Assembly (NCBI GenBank): GCA_902491515.1
Contig: CABUIC010000027.1
Location: 1 to 38,203 of the forward strand
Length of the DNA: 38,203 nucleotides
Source: an uncultured Porphyromonadaceae bacterium
GTDB taxonomy: Bacteria; Bacteroidota; Bacteroidia; Bacteroidales; Muribaculaceae
Reading direction: 5' to 3'
The notes under the pieces are model-generated. The model was given only the letters and a program-made list of their open reading frames with translations. It made no database searches and was not told the DNA's origin. Within the stretch, counting starts at the first letter, position 1. Each line of letters starts with the position of its first letter. The position numbers were made by a program, and so were the translations under genes. Shown one piece after another: positions 22,533 through 32,204 of this stretch.

Positions 22533-23172
22533 TGAGTGTTATAGGTTGCCGGGGCGCCTTAGCGGGCATGTCGGTTTTCAAAGATTTCTTCTCTTTTGAT
22601 ACGGCTTCGTCTCCGGAATCTTCCGTGAGAGACTTTGCGGAGAAGATGTTGTCGATGAAGGGTTCGATGCGGCGTGTGGGTTCGGCCACAACGAGAACGG
22701 ACAGGCCGAGGCGGCAGCTCATTTCAGCAAGGCGGCGCATGAACATCCGCGCGGTATCGGGCTTTCGGAAGAGATTGCAGATCCAAGTGAGGGAGTCGAT
22801 AACGCAGACTTTTATACCGGAGGCCCGGACGGCCTCCTCCAGGCATTCGAGAGTGCCGTCGAGACCAAGTTCGCGGAGCGCCGCGCGGTCGACGTCGAAG
22901 CGGTAGAGGCTGTCGGCAAAGCGTGTGTGATTGTCCTCGGCAAAGCGACGGAGGGTGGAAGCGAAGTCGATGAAGAGGACTTTGCGGGTTTCGGCGACCT
23001 TGGTGGCAATCCGGAGGGCCATAGCAGTCTTTCCGGTGCGGGCCTTGTCCATAAGGCAAACGATTTCGCCTTCATACCAGAGGGATGTGTAAAGGGATGA
23101 GTTTTCGGAGGTTTTTGCGGCGATGTCGAGCCATTCGTTGGCTTTGCGGAGGGTGAAGAGCGGGGTTTTCAT
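22453..23172 (-). CDS. RecA-like/AAA ATPase of unknown function
   Basis: The 239-residue protein has an ATPase core: a P-loop MDKARTGKTAMALRIA (41-56), KVLFIDFAS (64-72), and a Walker B-like KVCVIDSLTWI (121-131) with aspartate 126. It then has a sensor-like strand LSVLVVAEPTRR (158-169) and a low-complexity basic tail. The first glycine of the Walker A consensus is aspartate 42 here (D-x4-GKT), an oddity that may lower or alter nucleotide binding. The fold suggests the RecA/DnaB/KaiC group. It is transcribed away from recJ; any link to DNA repair is only positional. Its last 80 bp overlap the convergent exported-protein gene. Confidence 0.75.
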   Translation of the reverse strand: MKTPLFTLRKANEWLDIAAKTSENSSLYTSLWYEGEIVCLMDKARTGKTAMALRIATKVAETRKVLFIDFASTLRRFAEDNHTRFADSLYRFDVDRAALRELGLDGTLECLEEAVRASGIKVCVIDSLTWICNLFRKPDTARMFMRRLAEMSCRLGLSVLVVAEPTRRIEPFIDNIFSAKSLTEDSGDEAVSKEKKSLKTDMPAKAPRQPITLITPEEARTQQPRRSLKERLSHPGVRL

Positions 23173-23246
23173 AGTTTTCTTTAAAATTTAGAATTTAGAG
23201 TTTTTTTCGGGCCCATCGGACCCGGGGGAGTGATAAAGATTCGGTG

Positions 23247-23278
23247 CAAAGTTACAGTTTAGTTTGATAATATCCAAA
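23247..23278 (-). promoter_or_regulatory. Promoter of the RecA-like ATPase gene
   Basis: On the - strand TTTG (23275-23278), a 20-nt spacer from TTG, then TAACTTTG (23247-23254). The leader to the ATG at 23172 is about 70 nt and AT-rich. Confidence 0.75.
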
Positions 23279-23335
23279 TTATTTTGATATTATTTTTACC
23301 ATGTTGTTAAGCGCGGTATAAAAAAGGTCAAATGC

Positions 23336-23366
23336 TTGGCGTTGGGCGGGGATTTTCGTATCTTTG
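23336..23366 (+). promoter_or_regulatory. Promoter of recJ-recQ
   Basis: TTG (23336-23338), 20 nt, then TATCTTTG (23359-23366). It is divergent from the ATPase promoter about 60 bp away. The leader is about 50 nt. Confidence 0.8.
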
Positions 23367-23421
23367 CAGTCGGGCTGAGATATGCCGGTCCTGAATCTAT
23401 TTATCGGAAAAAAACGGGCAG

Positions 23422-25152
23422 ATGACGCGCAAATGGAACTATCCTTCAATCCCCTCCGGGGAGCTCCGTGTCGGCAGTGAGCTGGCGCGGAGGTTCGCGA
23501 ACTGCCCGACGGTGTGCGACCTTCTTGTGCAGAGGGGCATCACCACCATTTCCGAAGCCGAGAAGTTTTTCCACCCGTCGCTTCGCGACCTCCACGACCC
23601 CTTCCTCATGCCCGACATGGACAAGGCCGTGGACCGGCTGAACCGCGCGATGGGGTCGAAGGAAAAAATCATGGTTTACGGAGACTATGACGTTGACGGC
23701 ACCACGGCGGTTGCGCTGGTCTACCGCTATCTCCAGAATTTCTACAGCGGGCTTGACTACTACATCCCCACGCGCTACGAGGAGGGCTACGGAATCTCTC
23801 GGGCCATCATCGACGACTTCTCCGAGAAGGGCATCAAGCTTGTTATAATCCTCGACTGCGGCATCAAGGCCAACGACGAGATAGCCTACGCGAAGGAGCG
23901 GGGCATTGACTTCATCATCTGCGACCACCACGTTCCGGACACGGAGCTCCCGCCTGCCGCGGCAATCCTGAACCCGAAGCTTCCGGGGTCGACCTACCCC
24001 TGTCCGCATCTGTCGGGCTGCGGTGTGGGCTACAAGCTGATGGAGGCCTTCTCAATCTCCAACGGCATAGCCACGGCGGAACTGGAGTGCATGCTGGACC
24101 TGGTGGCTGTGAGCATCGCGGCGGACATCGTGCCCATGACGGGAGAGAACCGCGTTATGGCCTACGTGGGTCTTAAACGCCTGAACTCGAACCCGAACAT
24201 GGGTCTCCGGGCCATCATCCGCACCTGCGGGCTTACGAACCGCGAGCTGACCATCAACGACGTAATCTTCAAAATCGGGCCGCGCATCAACGCATCAGGG
24301 CGTATGCAGAGCGGCAGCGAGGCCGTGGAGCTTCTTGTGGCACGCGACGCCAAGGAAGCGGCCCGCAAGAGCCTTGAGATAGACAAGTACAACAGCGACC
24401 GCAAGGAACTTGACAAACGCATCACCGACGAGGCCAACGCCATTCTTGAGGCTCGCGGCGAGACGCACTCGATGAAGCGGTCGGTGGTGATTTACAACAA
24501 GGACTGGCACAAGGGCATCATAGGCATCGTGGCCTCTCGGCTCACCGAACTATACTACAAGCCGTCGGTGGTCCTTACGCTCACCAACGGGCTCGCGACG
24601 GGCTCGTCGCGCTCGGTCCAGGGCTTCGACATCTACAAGGCCGTGGAATCGTGCCGCGACATACTCGAGAATTTCGGGGGCCACACCTATGCCGTGGGCC
24701 TCTCGCTGAAGGAAGAGAACATCCCGGAGTTCACGCGGCGATTCGAGGAATACGTCGCGGCCAACATTCTTCCAGAGCAGCTCACCCCGCAAATCGACAT
24801 CGACGCGTTCCTGACCTTCTCGGAAATCACTCCCGAACTCGTGTCGACCCTCCGGCTCTTCCACCCCTTCGGGCCGGGGAACTCACAGCCCACCTTCTGC
24901 ACGCGCCGCGTGAAGGACTTCGGCTCGAGCAAGCTCGTGGGCCACAAACTGGAGCACATCAAGCTCGAGATGGTGGACGACACGTCCGGGCGAGTGATAA
25001 ACGGCATAGCCTTCAACATGGCCTCCTATTTCGACCATATCCACTCCGGAAAGCCCTTCAACATCTGCTACACCATCGAGGAAAACACGCACCGCAACGC
25101 CCCCGGCGCCCTGCAGCTGCACGTCAAGCAGATCCGCACCGTGATGGAATAG
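23422..25152 (+). CDS. recJ: Single-stranded-DNA-specific exonuclease RecJ
   Basis: RecJ degrades single-stranded DNA 5' to 3' in recombination and mismatch/base-excision repair. The 576-residue length is typical. The DHH domain shows VYGDYDVDGTTA (85-96, metal-binding D88, D90, D92), ILDCG (143-147) and CDHHVPD (167-173). The DHHA1 domain shows INASGRMQSG and the GGHTYAVGLSL motif. A C-terminal OB-type domain is present (RLFHPFGPGNSQP onward). The gene is followed 19 bp later by a RecQ-family helicase, the classical functional partner that unwinds DNA ends for RecJ. Confidence 0.96.
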   Translation: MTRKWNYPSIPSGELRVGSELARRFANCPTVCDLLVQRGITTISEAEKFFHPSLRDLHDPFLMPDMDKAVDRLNRAMGSKEKIMVYGDYDVDGTTAVALVYRYLQNFYSGLDYYIPTRYEEGYGISRAIIDDFSEKGIKLVIILDCGIKANDEIAYAKERGIDFIICDHHVPDTELPPAAAILNPKLPGSTYPCPHLSGCGVGYKLMEAFSISNGIATAELECMLDLVAVSIAADIVPMTGENRVMAYVGLKRLNSNPNMGLRAIIRTCGLTNRELTINDVIFKIGPRINASGRMQSGSEAVELLVARDAKEAARKSLEIDKYNSDRKELDKRITDEANAILEARGETHSMKRSVVIYNKDWHKGIIGIVASRLTELYYKPSVVLTLTNGLATGSSRSVQGFDIYKAVESCRDILENFGGHTYAVGLSLKEENIPEFTRRFEEYVAANILPEQLTPQIDIDAFLTFSEITPELVSTLRLFHPFGPGNSQPTFCTRRVKDFGSSKLVGHKLEHIKLEMVDDTSGRVINGIAFNMASYFDHIHSGKPFNICYTIEENTHRNAPGALQLHVKQIRTVME

Positions 25153-25171
25153 GCATACCTCTTCCGCCCCT

Positions 25172-27133
25172 ATGGACCCCTACGGCTATCATGACTTTTC
25201 CAGCGGCCCGGACCCGGTTCCTGAGCCTGCGGGCAGCACGCCCGAGGAGATTCTCTCGCGGTACTGGGGCTACCCCGCATTCCGTGCCTGCCAGCGGGAA
25301 ATCATCGGGAGCGTCCTCTCGGGACGCGACACGATAGGACTCCTACCCACGGGGGGCGGCAAGAGCGTGACATTCCAGGTTCCGGCCATGCTCCTACCGG
25401 GTCTGACCCTCGTTGTTACGCCCCTCATCTCGCTGATGAAGGACCAGATTGACAACCTCACGGAACGCGGAATCAAGGCCGCGTGCCTCCACTCGGGCCA
25501 GAGCCCCGCAGAGCGGAGCTACACCCTCGAGCGCGCGGACGCCGGGCGTCTGCGCCTGCTGTACACAGCGCCGGAGCGCCTTGCGTCGGAAGCCTTCCTA
25601 CAGCGGCTTGCTCAGTGGAGGGTGTGCCTGGTGGTTGTCGACGAGGCGCACTGTATCTCGCAGTGGGGCTACGACTTCCGTCCCTCGTACCTGAACATCG
25701 GCACCCTGCGTGAGCGTCTGCCGGAGGTCCCCGTGCTTGCCCTGACGGCGACGGCGACGCCCGAGGTCGTGGCTGACATCGCCGCGCAGCTGCGTATGCG
25801 GGACCCCGCGCAGTTTTCGCTGAGCTTCAGGCGCGACAACATCTCCTTCCTCGTGCGGCACGACGAGGACAAGCTCGGGGCGACGGCCACGGCGCTCACG
25901 CGCGTAAGCGGATCGGCAATAGTGTACGTGCGCTCGCGACGACGCACCTTCGAGCTCGCCCGGGAGCTCGAGAACCGGGGCATCCCGGCGACCTTCTACC
26001 ACGCGGGAATGCAGCCCGAGGAAAAAAGCATAGCCCAGGACGCCTGGCGCACGGGGAGGAAGAGGGTGATGGTGGCCACGAATGCTTTCGGAATGGGCAT
26101 AGACAAGGCAGACGTGCGGATGGTAATCCATTACGACATCCCCTCGACACTCGAAGACTACTACCAGGAGGCGGGCCGCGCGGGGCGCGACGGCCGCCCG
26201 GCTTTCGCTGTGCTGCTCGTGCGTCAGGCCGACAAGGCCTCCCTCACGCGCCGGGTGTCCGAGAGCTTTCCACCGAAGGACTTCATCCTCAAGGTTTACG
26301 AACTTGCGGGCGTGAGTCTCGATCTGGGCATAGGCGACGGCTACCGCCACACCTTCGAATTCCGTCCGGAGGTCTTCGCGGAGCGCTACGGGCTGAGGCC
26401 CGCGCAGGTGCGCTCGGCCCTGAGCATACTCTCTCGGGCAGGATATGTGGAATTCACGGACGAAATAGGCACACGCTCGCGGGTGATGATACTGGAGACC
26501 CGCGCGGCGCTTTACCACCTCGACCTGCGGCCCGAGGAGGATAAAGTGCTGTCGGCCCTTCTGAGAGAATATCCAGGCCTTTTCGCAGATTATGTAGTTA
26601 TCAGCGAGGCGCTTATAGCGCGGCGCATCGAGTCGGACCAGGAGAGCGTCTATCAGTCGCTGCTTGTGTTGCGGCGTATGGGCGTGATTTCCTACGTGCC
26701 GATGAGTTGCTCACCCTTCCTCTACTGGCCTGTCTCGCGCGAGGAAACGCGCCATGTAGTCATTCCGCGGGCCGTATATGAAGAGCGGCGCAAGCGGATG
26801 GAGGAGCGCGTGGCGGCGATGCGTGCCTTCGCCTTTGACATGTCGCTCGACTGCAGGGTCAATCACCTCCTCCGCTACTTCGGCGAGACCCCGAAAGCCC
26901 CATGCGGAAAGTGCGACATCTGCCGGTCACGGGCCTCAGCGCCACAGACCGCTCCCGAAACAATAGCCGAAGCCATCGCGCGGGCCTTTGCCGGCGCCGG
27001 GACGGACACGCTGGGCGCAGAGACGCTTCTCGCCTCCTTCGGCAAGCGCCGCGCGGAAGCCACCGAAGTCCTGAGAGACCTCATCGACCAGGGCAAATAC
27101 AGAATGACCGGGCTTATGGTCAAGAAGATTTAG
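25172..27133 (+). CDS. recQ: RecQ-family ATP-dependent DNA helicase
   Basis: The 653-residue 3'-to-5' helicase has the Walker A motif LPTGGGKS (58-65), TPLISLMKDQ, the DEAH box VDEAHCISQWG (156-166), LTATATPEV, GMGIDKADVRMVIHYDIP and the motif VI region YYQEAGRAGRDGRP. The RQC zinc cysteines are seen near 555-575 (CRVNHLLRYFG then CGKCDIC). It lacks an evident C-terminal HRDC domain and ends with a winged-helix-like segment, a form often seen as a short RecQ in this phylum. It is co-transcribed with recJ. Another RecQ paralogue may exist elsewhere in the genome, so orthology to E. coli recQ is likely but not certain. Confidence 0.93.
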   Translation: MDPYGYHDFSSGPDPVPEPAGSTPEEILSRYWGYPAFRACQREIIGSVLSGRDTIGLLPTGGGKSVTFQVPAMLLPGLTLVVTPLISLMKDQIDNLTERGIKAACLHSGQSPAERSYTLERADAGRLRLLYTAPERLASEAFLQRLAQWRVCLVVVDEAHCISQWGYDFRPSYLNIGTLRERLPEVPVLALTATATPEVVADIAAQLRMRDPAQFSLSFRRDNISFLVRHDEDKLGATATALTRVSGSAIVYVRSRRRTFELARELENRGIPATFYHAGMQPEEKSIAQDAWRTGRKRVMVATNAFGMGIDKADVRMVIHYDIPSTLEDYYQEAGRAGRDGRPAFAVLLVRQADKASLTRRVSESFPPKDFILKVYELAGVSLDLGIGDGYRHTFEFRPEVFAERYGLRPAQVRSALSILSRAGYVEFTDEIGTRSRVMILETRAALYHLDLRPEEDKVLSALLREYPGLFADYVVISEALIARRIESDQESVYQSLLVLRRMGVISYVPMSCSPFLYWPVSREETRHVVIPRAVYEERRKRMEERVAAMRAFAFDMSLDCRVNHLLRYFGETPKAPCGKCDICRSRASAPQTAPETIAEAIARAFAGAGTDTLGAETLLASFGKRRAEATEVLRDLIDQGKYRMTGLMVKKI

Positions 27134-27287
27134 TTTTACGCGGGGTAAGAAATAATTGGCAAAAACAACAAGGAGTATCCACATTTAAATTCGCGGCTAC
27201 TTCGCGGGGATTTTTGAAAATCGCCGAGGTGTAGGTGCAAGCGGCTTGTGCATTTGTTTGCAAAGCACTTGAGCTTAGACGATTATC

Positions 27288-27348
27288 AGGACGCACGGGC
27301 CGTGCGTCCCTACAATTCGATAATTGATTTCACTATTTTGCAACATCT
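27288..27348. repeat. 61-bp palindrome-bearing repeat, copy D
   Basis: The repeat begins with a palindrome, arms GGACGCACGG and CCGTGCGTCC around one base, followed by CTACAATTCGATAATTG and ending TTTTGCAACATC. It matches copy E (32205-32265), in the same orientation, at about 53 of 61 positions. The gap 27134-27458 otherwise holds short GC-rich direct repeats (TTCGCGG twice near 27190-27210) and no convincing gene. Confidence 0.85.
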
Positions 27349-27458
27349 ACTTTATGATGGAAAAGGTGGATGGAGATGACGTTGCAAAAACCAAATCCGC
27401 ACCTCATTGTCAGGAGGTTATCAATGATTTTGATGTGTCTTGTCAGTTAAACTTCTTT

Positions 27459-28925
27459 TTACAGCGAGGATTTGCGGGCGGCGTCGAGGCGGAGGAGGAC
27501 GAAGAGGAGGATTGTGAATCCCCAGAGGGAGGAGCCTCCGTAGCTGAAGAAGGGCAAGGGGATGCCTATGACGGGGCATAGGCCAATCACCATGCCGATG
27601 TTAATACAGAAGTGGAAGATGAAGTAGGATGCGACGCAGTAGGCGTACACGCGGGTGAATGTGCCGGGCTGGCGCTCGGCGATGGAAATCACCCTCAGAA
27701 TCAGCGCGACGAAGAGAAGGGTGACGATAGCGGAGCCTACGAAGCCTTCTTCCTCGCCTATGGTGCAGAAGATGAAGTCGGTATGCTGCTCGGGAACGTA
27801 TTTGAGCTTGGTCTGGGTGCCGTTGAGAAATCCTTTTCCGGCAAATCCGCCGGACCCGATGGCAATCTTGGACTGGTTGACGTTGTAGCCTGTTCCGCGG
27901 AGGTCTTCGACGATGCCGAGGGCTACCTTTATTCGCATCTGCTGGTGGGGCTGGAGAACTTTGTCGAAGGCGATGTTGACAGAGAAAAGGAATGCAATGG
28001 AGAGGAGGGCCGTGCAGACGGGAATCCAGAGGCGGGAGCGAGTGAAAGCGAGGACGGCGAGATAGACGGTCGCAACGCCGATGATGCCGAGCATGACGGG
28101 GAGGAGGGGGAGGTCGACGCCGAAGAAGGCGAGGGCTCCGAGGATGATGGCGGAGCCGCCGTACCATATGAGGAGGTTCCGGACGGGCTGGAGGCGCTTG
28201 GTGTAGAGGACTGTCATGACGACGGTGACGATTACGACCATCACGAGGACGGCGAACTCACCGGCCGGGACCGAGCCTACCATTGTGTTCGCGTACTTTA
28301 GGCCGACGACGAAAATCGCTACGGCAAACATCGCCGCGAAGAGAATCAGGCCGCTCATGCCCTCTCGGTAGAGCACGAAGAAGAGAGCCATGAATGTGAG
28401 GGCCGAGCCTGTCTCATTCTGTGCGAGAATGAGTACTACGGGCATGAAAATAATCAGGAGGGCCCGGGCATAGTTCTTCCATGAGGCGTTGAGGACGAAG
28501 TGGTAACCGCTGAAGAGCTTTGCGAGGGCAAGGGCCGTTGCGAACTTGGCGAACTCGGCGGGCTGGAGGCTCATGGCGCCGAGGGAAATCCAGGAGCGGG
28601 AGCCCTTGATGTCGTGGGCTATGAAGGGCGTGATGAAGAGGAGGACGAGGAGGGCAATGTATATGGGATATGCATAGGTCTCGTACATTCGGGCGTTGAC
28701 CATAAGGAGGACGAAGCCCAGCATGAGGGAGAGGCCAATCCATCGGAGCTGCTTGCCTGAAAACTCGTCGTAGGAGAACATGGAAGCCTCGTCGAAGTCG
28801 TAACTTGCGGCATATATGCTCACCATACCCGCGAGAACCATAATGAGGTAGATGATTATCGTGGGCCAGTCGAGATTGCGGAAGGTCTCGAAGGCGTCAT
28901 TGCTTCTTCTTGCCTGAGGGCACAT
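27459..28925 (-). CDS. rodA: Rod-shape peptidoglycan glycosyltransferase RodA (SEDS family)
   Basis: RodA polymerises lipid II into glycan strands for cell elongation, working with PBP2. The 488-residue membrane protein has about ten to twelve helices and the SEDS motifs GSRSWISLGAMSLQPAEFAK, AQNETGSALTF and, near the end, GLCPVIGIPLPFFSYGGSS. It is longer than the E. coli protein because of an inserted helical region around 200-330 (AVLVMVVIVTVVMTVLYTK and following), a feature of Bacteroidetes RodA. Its start overlaps the mrdA end by 29 bp. It is the last gene of the leftward purH-mre cluster; no strong terminator is seen after it. Confidence 0.95.
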   Translation of the reverse strand: MCPQARRSNDAFETFRNLDWPTIIIYLIMVLAGMVSIYAASYDFDEASMFSYDEFSGKQLRWIGLSLMLGFVLLMVNARMYETYAYPIYIALLVLLFITPFIAHDIKGSRSWISLGAMSLQPAEFAKFATALALAKLFSGYHFVLNASWKNYARALLIIFMPVVLILAQNETGSALTFMALFFVLYREGMSGLILFAAMFAVAIFVVGLKYANTMVGSVPAGEFAVLVMVVIVTVVMTVLYTKRLQPVRNLLIWYGGSAIILGALAFFGVDLPLLPVMLGIIGVATVYLAVLAFTRSRLWIPVCTALLSIAFLFSVNIAFDKVLQPHQQMRIKVALGIVEDLRGTGYNVNQSKIAIGSGGFAGKGFLNGTQTKLKYVPEQHTDFIFCTIGEEEGFVGSAIVTLLFVALILRVISIAERQPGTFTRVYAYCVASYFIFHFCINIGMVIGLCPVIGIPLPFFSYGGSSLWGFTILLFVLLRLDAARKSSL

Positions 28926-30756
28926 TGTAAACGATTGAGGAGTTCAACATCTGGGTTTCCATCGCCTTCCGTGAGGGGTCGATGGTGCCTGTGAGGTACT
29001 TTTCCATGACGAGCGAGCCGATGGGGACGCCGTAGGTCGCGCCCCATCCGCCGTTCTCGACGTATACGGCTACGGCTATTTTCGGGTCCATGTATGGAGC
29101 GAAGCCCATGAAGGCGGAATGGTCCTTGCCGTGGGGGTTCTGAGCGGTACCGGTCTTGCCGCAGACTTCTATGCCGGGAATTGCAGCGCGGCGGCATGTG
29201 CCACCGGTGACGGCCATGCGCATGCCTTCGGCGACGGCCTCGTAGTGGCGGCGGTCGATAGTCGGGTACCGGAGGGAGTCGGTGCGGGCTGGAAGGACGG
29301 TGTCCTGGATGGCTTTTACGACATGGGGGGTACGGAAAAACCCGCGGTTGGCGATGGTGGCGCCGAGATTTGCGATCTGGAGGGGTGTGGCGAGGATTTC
29401 GCCCTGCCCGATGGAGACGGAGATGATGGTGTTTGCGCTCCAGCGGCCCTCGCCGTAGAACTTGTTGTAGAAGCGGTCGTTGGGGAGGAAGCCGCGGCTC
29501 TCGGAGGGGAGGTCGACGCCGAGCTTGTAGCCGTAGCCCATGGAGACGAGGTGTTTTTTCCAGATTTCGAATGCCTTTGCGGAGGAGCCGTACTTGCTCC
29601 GGCGGTCAATCATGGCCTTGAAGCCCCAGCAGAAGAAGGCGTTGCAGGAAGTCTGGAGGGCAGGCTTGAGCGGGAGGGGGGAAGGATGGCCGTGGCAGCC
29701 GACGCGGAGACCGCCGCTGATGTAGCCGTGATAGCAGGGGTATGTGGTGTTGAGGTCGATGATGCCTTCCTGAAGGAGAATGAGGCCCTGTGTGGGCTTG
29801 AATGTGGAGCCGGGGGGATAAGAGCCCATGAGGGCACGGTCGAAAAGAGGCCAGCGCTCGTCGCGGACGAGGGCCTGATAGTTCTTTCCGCGCTCGCGTC
29901 CGACGAGGAGACGGGGGTCGTAGCCGGGGGTGGAGACCATGCAGAGAATTTCGCCGGTGGCGGGCTCGATGGCGACCACTGCGCCTCGCTTGCCGACCAT
30001 CAGCGACTCAGCGTATTCCTGAAGGCGAATGTCGAGGCTGAGGGTGAGGTCGCGTCCGGAGACGGGACGGACGTCGTGGGCTCCGTTCTCGTAGCGGCCC
30101 TGGATTCGCCCGCGGGCGTCGCGGATGAGGATTTCAACGCCCTTTATTCCACGTAGATATGGCTCGTAGCTTTTCTCGACGCCGAGGTCGCCGGTGTAGT
30201 CGCCGGCGCTGTAGTAGTCGTCGCGGTCGATGTCGTCCTGAGAGACCTCGCGGATGTTGCCGAGGACATTGGGGGCTGTGGGGTGCTTGTACTGCCTGAG
30301 GATGCGCTTCTGGATGAAGAATCCGGGGAAGCGGTAGAGCTTCTCCTGAAGGCGGCCGTAGTCCTGGGCTGAGAGCTGGGCGATGAGGCGCTGGGGGGTG
30401 TAGGAGGAATATCCTACGGAAGAGCGCATATCGCGGAAGCGGCGTCGGAGATCGTCGGGGGTTATGTTGAGGGTCCGGCAGAAGTCGATGGTGTCGAAAG
30501 GCTGGACGTCGCGGGGGATGAGCATGACGTCGTAAGCCGGCTGGTTGTAGACGACGAGCTCCCCGTTGCGGTCGTAAATCAGGCCTCGGGAAGGATAAAC
30601 TGTCTTTTTGAGGAAGGCGTTTGAGTCGGCGGAGCGCTTGTATTTCGCATCGTTCAGCTGAAGGTCGAAGAGCCGTCCGAGGAAAATCAGGGCGATTATG
30701 ACGATGAAGCCGCCGATTACGTATTTGCGTTTTTCGAGATTATAGTCTTTTCTCAC
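28897..30756 (-). CDS. mrdA: Penicillin-binding protein 2
   Basis: This is the monofunctional transpeptidase of the elongasome, which cross-links glycan made by RodA. The 619-residue protein has one N-terminal membrane helix (about 12-32), a pedestal domain with YPSRGLIYDRNGE (54-66), and a transpeptidase domain with STFK (317-320, nucleophile S317), SCN (370-372) and KTGT (534-537). The stretch around YPCYHG (339-344) and GCHGH (353-357) precedes SCN, as in Bacteroides PBP2. It overlaps mreD by 17 bp and rodA by 29 bp. Confidence 0.96.
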   Translation of the reverse strand: MRKDYNLEKRKYVIGGFIVIIALIFLGRLFDLQLNDAKYKRSADSNAFLKKTVYPSRGLIYDRNGELVVYNQPAYDVMLIPRDVQPFDTIDFCRTLNITPDDLRRRFRDMRSSVGYSSYTPQRLIAQLSAQDYGRLQEKLYRFPGFFIQKRILRQYKHPTAPNVLGNIREVSQDDIDRDDYYSAGDYTGDLGVEKSYEPYLRGIKGVEILIRDARGRIQGRYENGAHDVRPVSGRDLTLSLDIRLQEYAESLMVGKRGAVVAIEPATGEILCMVSTPGYDPRLLVGRERGKNYQALVRDERWPLFDRALMGSYPPGSTFKPTQGLILLQEGIIDLNTTYPCYHGYISGGLRVGCHGHPSPLPLKPALQTSCNAFFCWGFKAMIDRRSKYGSSAKAFEIWKKHLVSMGYGYKLGVDLPSESRGFLPNDRFYNKFYGEGRWSANTIISVSIGQGEILATPLQIANLGATIANRGFFRTPHVVKAIQDTVLPARTDSLRYPTIDRRHYEAVAEGMRMAVTGGTCRRAAIPGIEVCGKTGTAQNPHGKDHSAFMGFAPYMDPKIAVAVYVENGGWGATYGVPIGSLVMEKYLTGTIDPSRKAMETQMLNSSIVYNVPSGKKKQ

Positions 30757-31264
30757 GTCGGCGAATCAGAAGGCTGTCAAGGGTGTAAATGAGGAGAAAT
30801 GTGTACAGCGTGGAGCCCAGGATGCGCAGGAGCATGAGCCTTGGGATGAAAAGCTGGAATGCTTCGATGGTGAAGAGGAGGATGGAATATGCCAGGGAGA
30901 GGGTCAGAAGATATTTCAGAAATTCGGCGGAACCCATTGTCTGCGAGGAGGGTGCGCGTCCGGCGAGGTCATCGTCCATCGTCACGTAGAGATGGAAGAC
31001 GGGCTTGCGCGCGAAGGCGAGGATGGTGCAGCTGAGGGCGTTCATTCCGGGAGTGTCGGCGAAGAGGTCGATGCCGAATCCTGCGAGGAAACCGAGGGCG
31101 ACGGAAAGGTTTGTGCCGAGGGTGACGGGGAGCATCACAATGAGATATATGAACACGAAGGGGACGGCCACATTGAAAAGAACCATGTGGTCGAAGACGA
31201 GTGCCTGAAGGGGCACGAGGAGTATGTACGCGAGCAGATAGCGGAGTGCGGAGCGGGTGTTCAT
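30740..31264 (-). CDS. mreD: Rod shape-determining protein MreD
   Basis: MreD is the small membrane protein of the elongasome that sits with MreC and the PBP2-RodA pair. The 174-residue protein has five or six predicted helices and the Bacteroidetes MreD pattern: VFDHMVLFNVAVPFVFIY at the start, GLDLFADTPGMNAL-like residues (FGIDLFADTPGMNAL), and the TLDSLLIRRRE end. Sequence conservation in MreD is low, so part of this call rests on position between mreC and mrdA. It starts 16 bp after the mreC stop. Confidence 0.9.
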   Translation of the reverse strand: MNTRSALRYLLAYILLVPLQALVFDHMVLFNVAVPFVFIYLIVMLPVTLGTNLSVALGFLAGFGIDLFADTPGMNALSCTILAFARKPVFHLYVTMDDDLAGRAPSSQTMGSAEFLKYLLTLSLAYSILLFTIEAFQLFIPRLMLLRILGSTLYTFLLIYTLDSLLIRRREKRL

Positions 31265-31280
31265 GGGATTCTCTTTTCAG

Positions 31281-32150
31281 TCACTGGCCGAAGGGCTTGC
31301 GTTTTGCGTCGTCTTCCTCTCCGCGGGTGAGGGAGTCGAGTTCGGCGCGGTAGTTGTTCACGACCACCTGGACGTTGCCGAGAGTTGTGAAGTCGGCGAG
31401 GAGCCGGACGCGGAGGGTGAAGAAATTCTCGTTGTGCTCGTCGTTGTCGGGCATGATGACACCGACGGGGAGGCCCTCGGGGAAGACGGCGGAGTAGCCG
31501 GAGGTGACGATTGTGTCGCCGGTGCGGAAGACCGTGTGGCGCGGCAGCTCCTCGAGGAGTGCCTCGCGGGGGTCCTTTCCGTCCCAGACGAGGGAGCCGA
31601 AGTAGTCGCTGCGCTTGATTTTGCAGCTGAGTCTGAAATTGGGGTTGAGGAGAGAAATGACCCTTGCGCTGCCGGGCCCGACGTTGCTCACGATGCCCAC
31701 GACGCCGTTATGGTCAATGACGCCGAGCTCGGGCCTGATACCGGCACGGGAGCCTTTGTTGATGGTGATGTAGTTGAACGGGCGGGCGATGCTGTTGTTG
31801 ATGACGTGGGCCACTATGAAGTCGAACTGGCGTACGCCGGAGTCGACGACGAGCGTGTCCTTGTAACCGAGCTCGCGGTAGGACTCGATGAGCTGGTTCT
31901 GGGCGGCGATTTCAGCCTGGAGTTCGGCGTTACGGCGGTTGAGGTCCTCGTTAATGCTCCGGAGATTGAGGTATGAGCTGAGCATGCTTCCGCTCTTGTA
32001 GACCGACGAGACGGCCCTGCCGGCACTTGTGAGGTAGAGGTGCTGGTGGTAGGGATTGGAGTTGACAAGAAGCACGCAGCTTATAATCACGAAAACAGCG
32101 AAAACAAACCACTTGCTGTACTTGCGGAAGAAAAGGAAAAGCTCGTTCAT
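31281..32150 (-). CDS. mreC: Rod shape-determining protein MreC
   Basis: MreC is a periplasmic scaffold that activates PBP2-RodA. The 289-residue protein has a short cytoplasmic start, one membrane helix (about 13-30), a coiled coil (about 55-90, INEDLNRRNAELQAEIAAQNQ region) and two beta domains, including GSRAGIRPELGVID, GVVGIVSNVG and SGYSAVFPEGLPVG. The frame opens at 32213, but those first 21 codons lie in repeat copy E, so the ATG at 32150 (MNELFLFFRKY) is preferred. It is separated from mreB by 156 bp that contain the repeat, the largest gap inside this cluster. Confidence 0.95.
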   Translation of the reverse strand: MNELFLFFRKYSKWFVFAVFVIISCVLLVNSNPYHQHLYLTSAGRAVSSVYKSGSMLSSYLNLRSINEDLNRRNAELQAEIAAQNQLIESYRELGYKDTLVVDSGVRQFDFIVAHVINNSIARPFNYITINKGSRAGIRPELGVIDHNGVVGIVSNVGPGSARVISLLNPNFRLSCKIKRSDYFGSLVWDGKDPREALLEELPRHTVFRTGDTIVTSGYSAVFPEGLPVGVIMPDNDEHNENFFTLRVRLLADFTTLGNVQVVVNNYRAELDSLTRGEEDDAKRKPFGQ

Positions 32151-32204
32151 GCGGAGAGGGGGCGGGGCGAGATGTCGGAAAATATCGCAAATCCTCGTAA
32201 TGTA

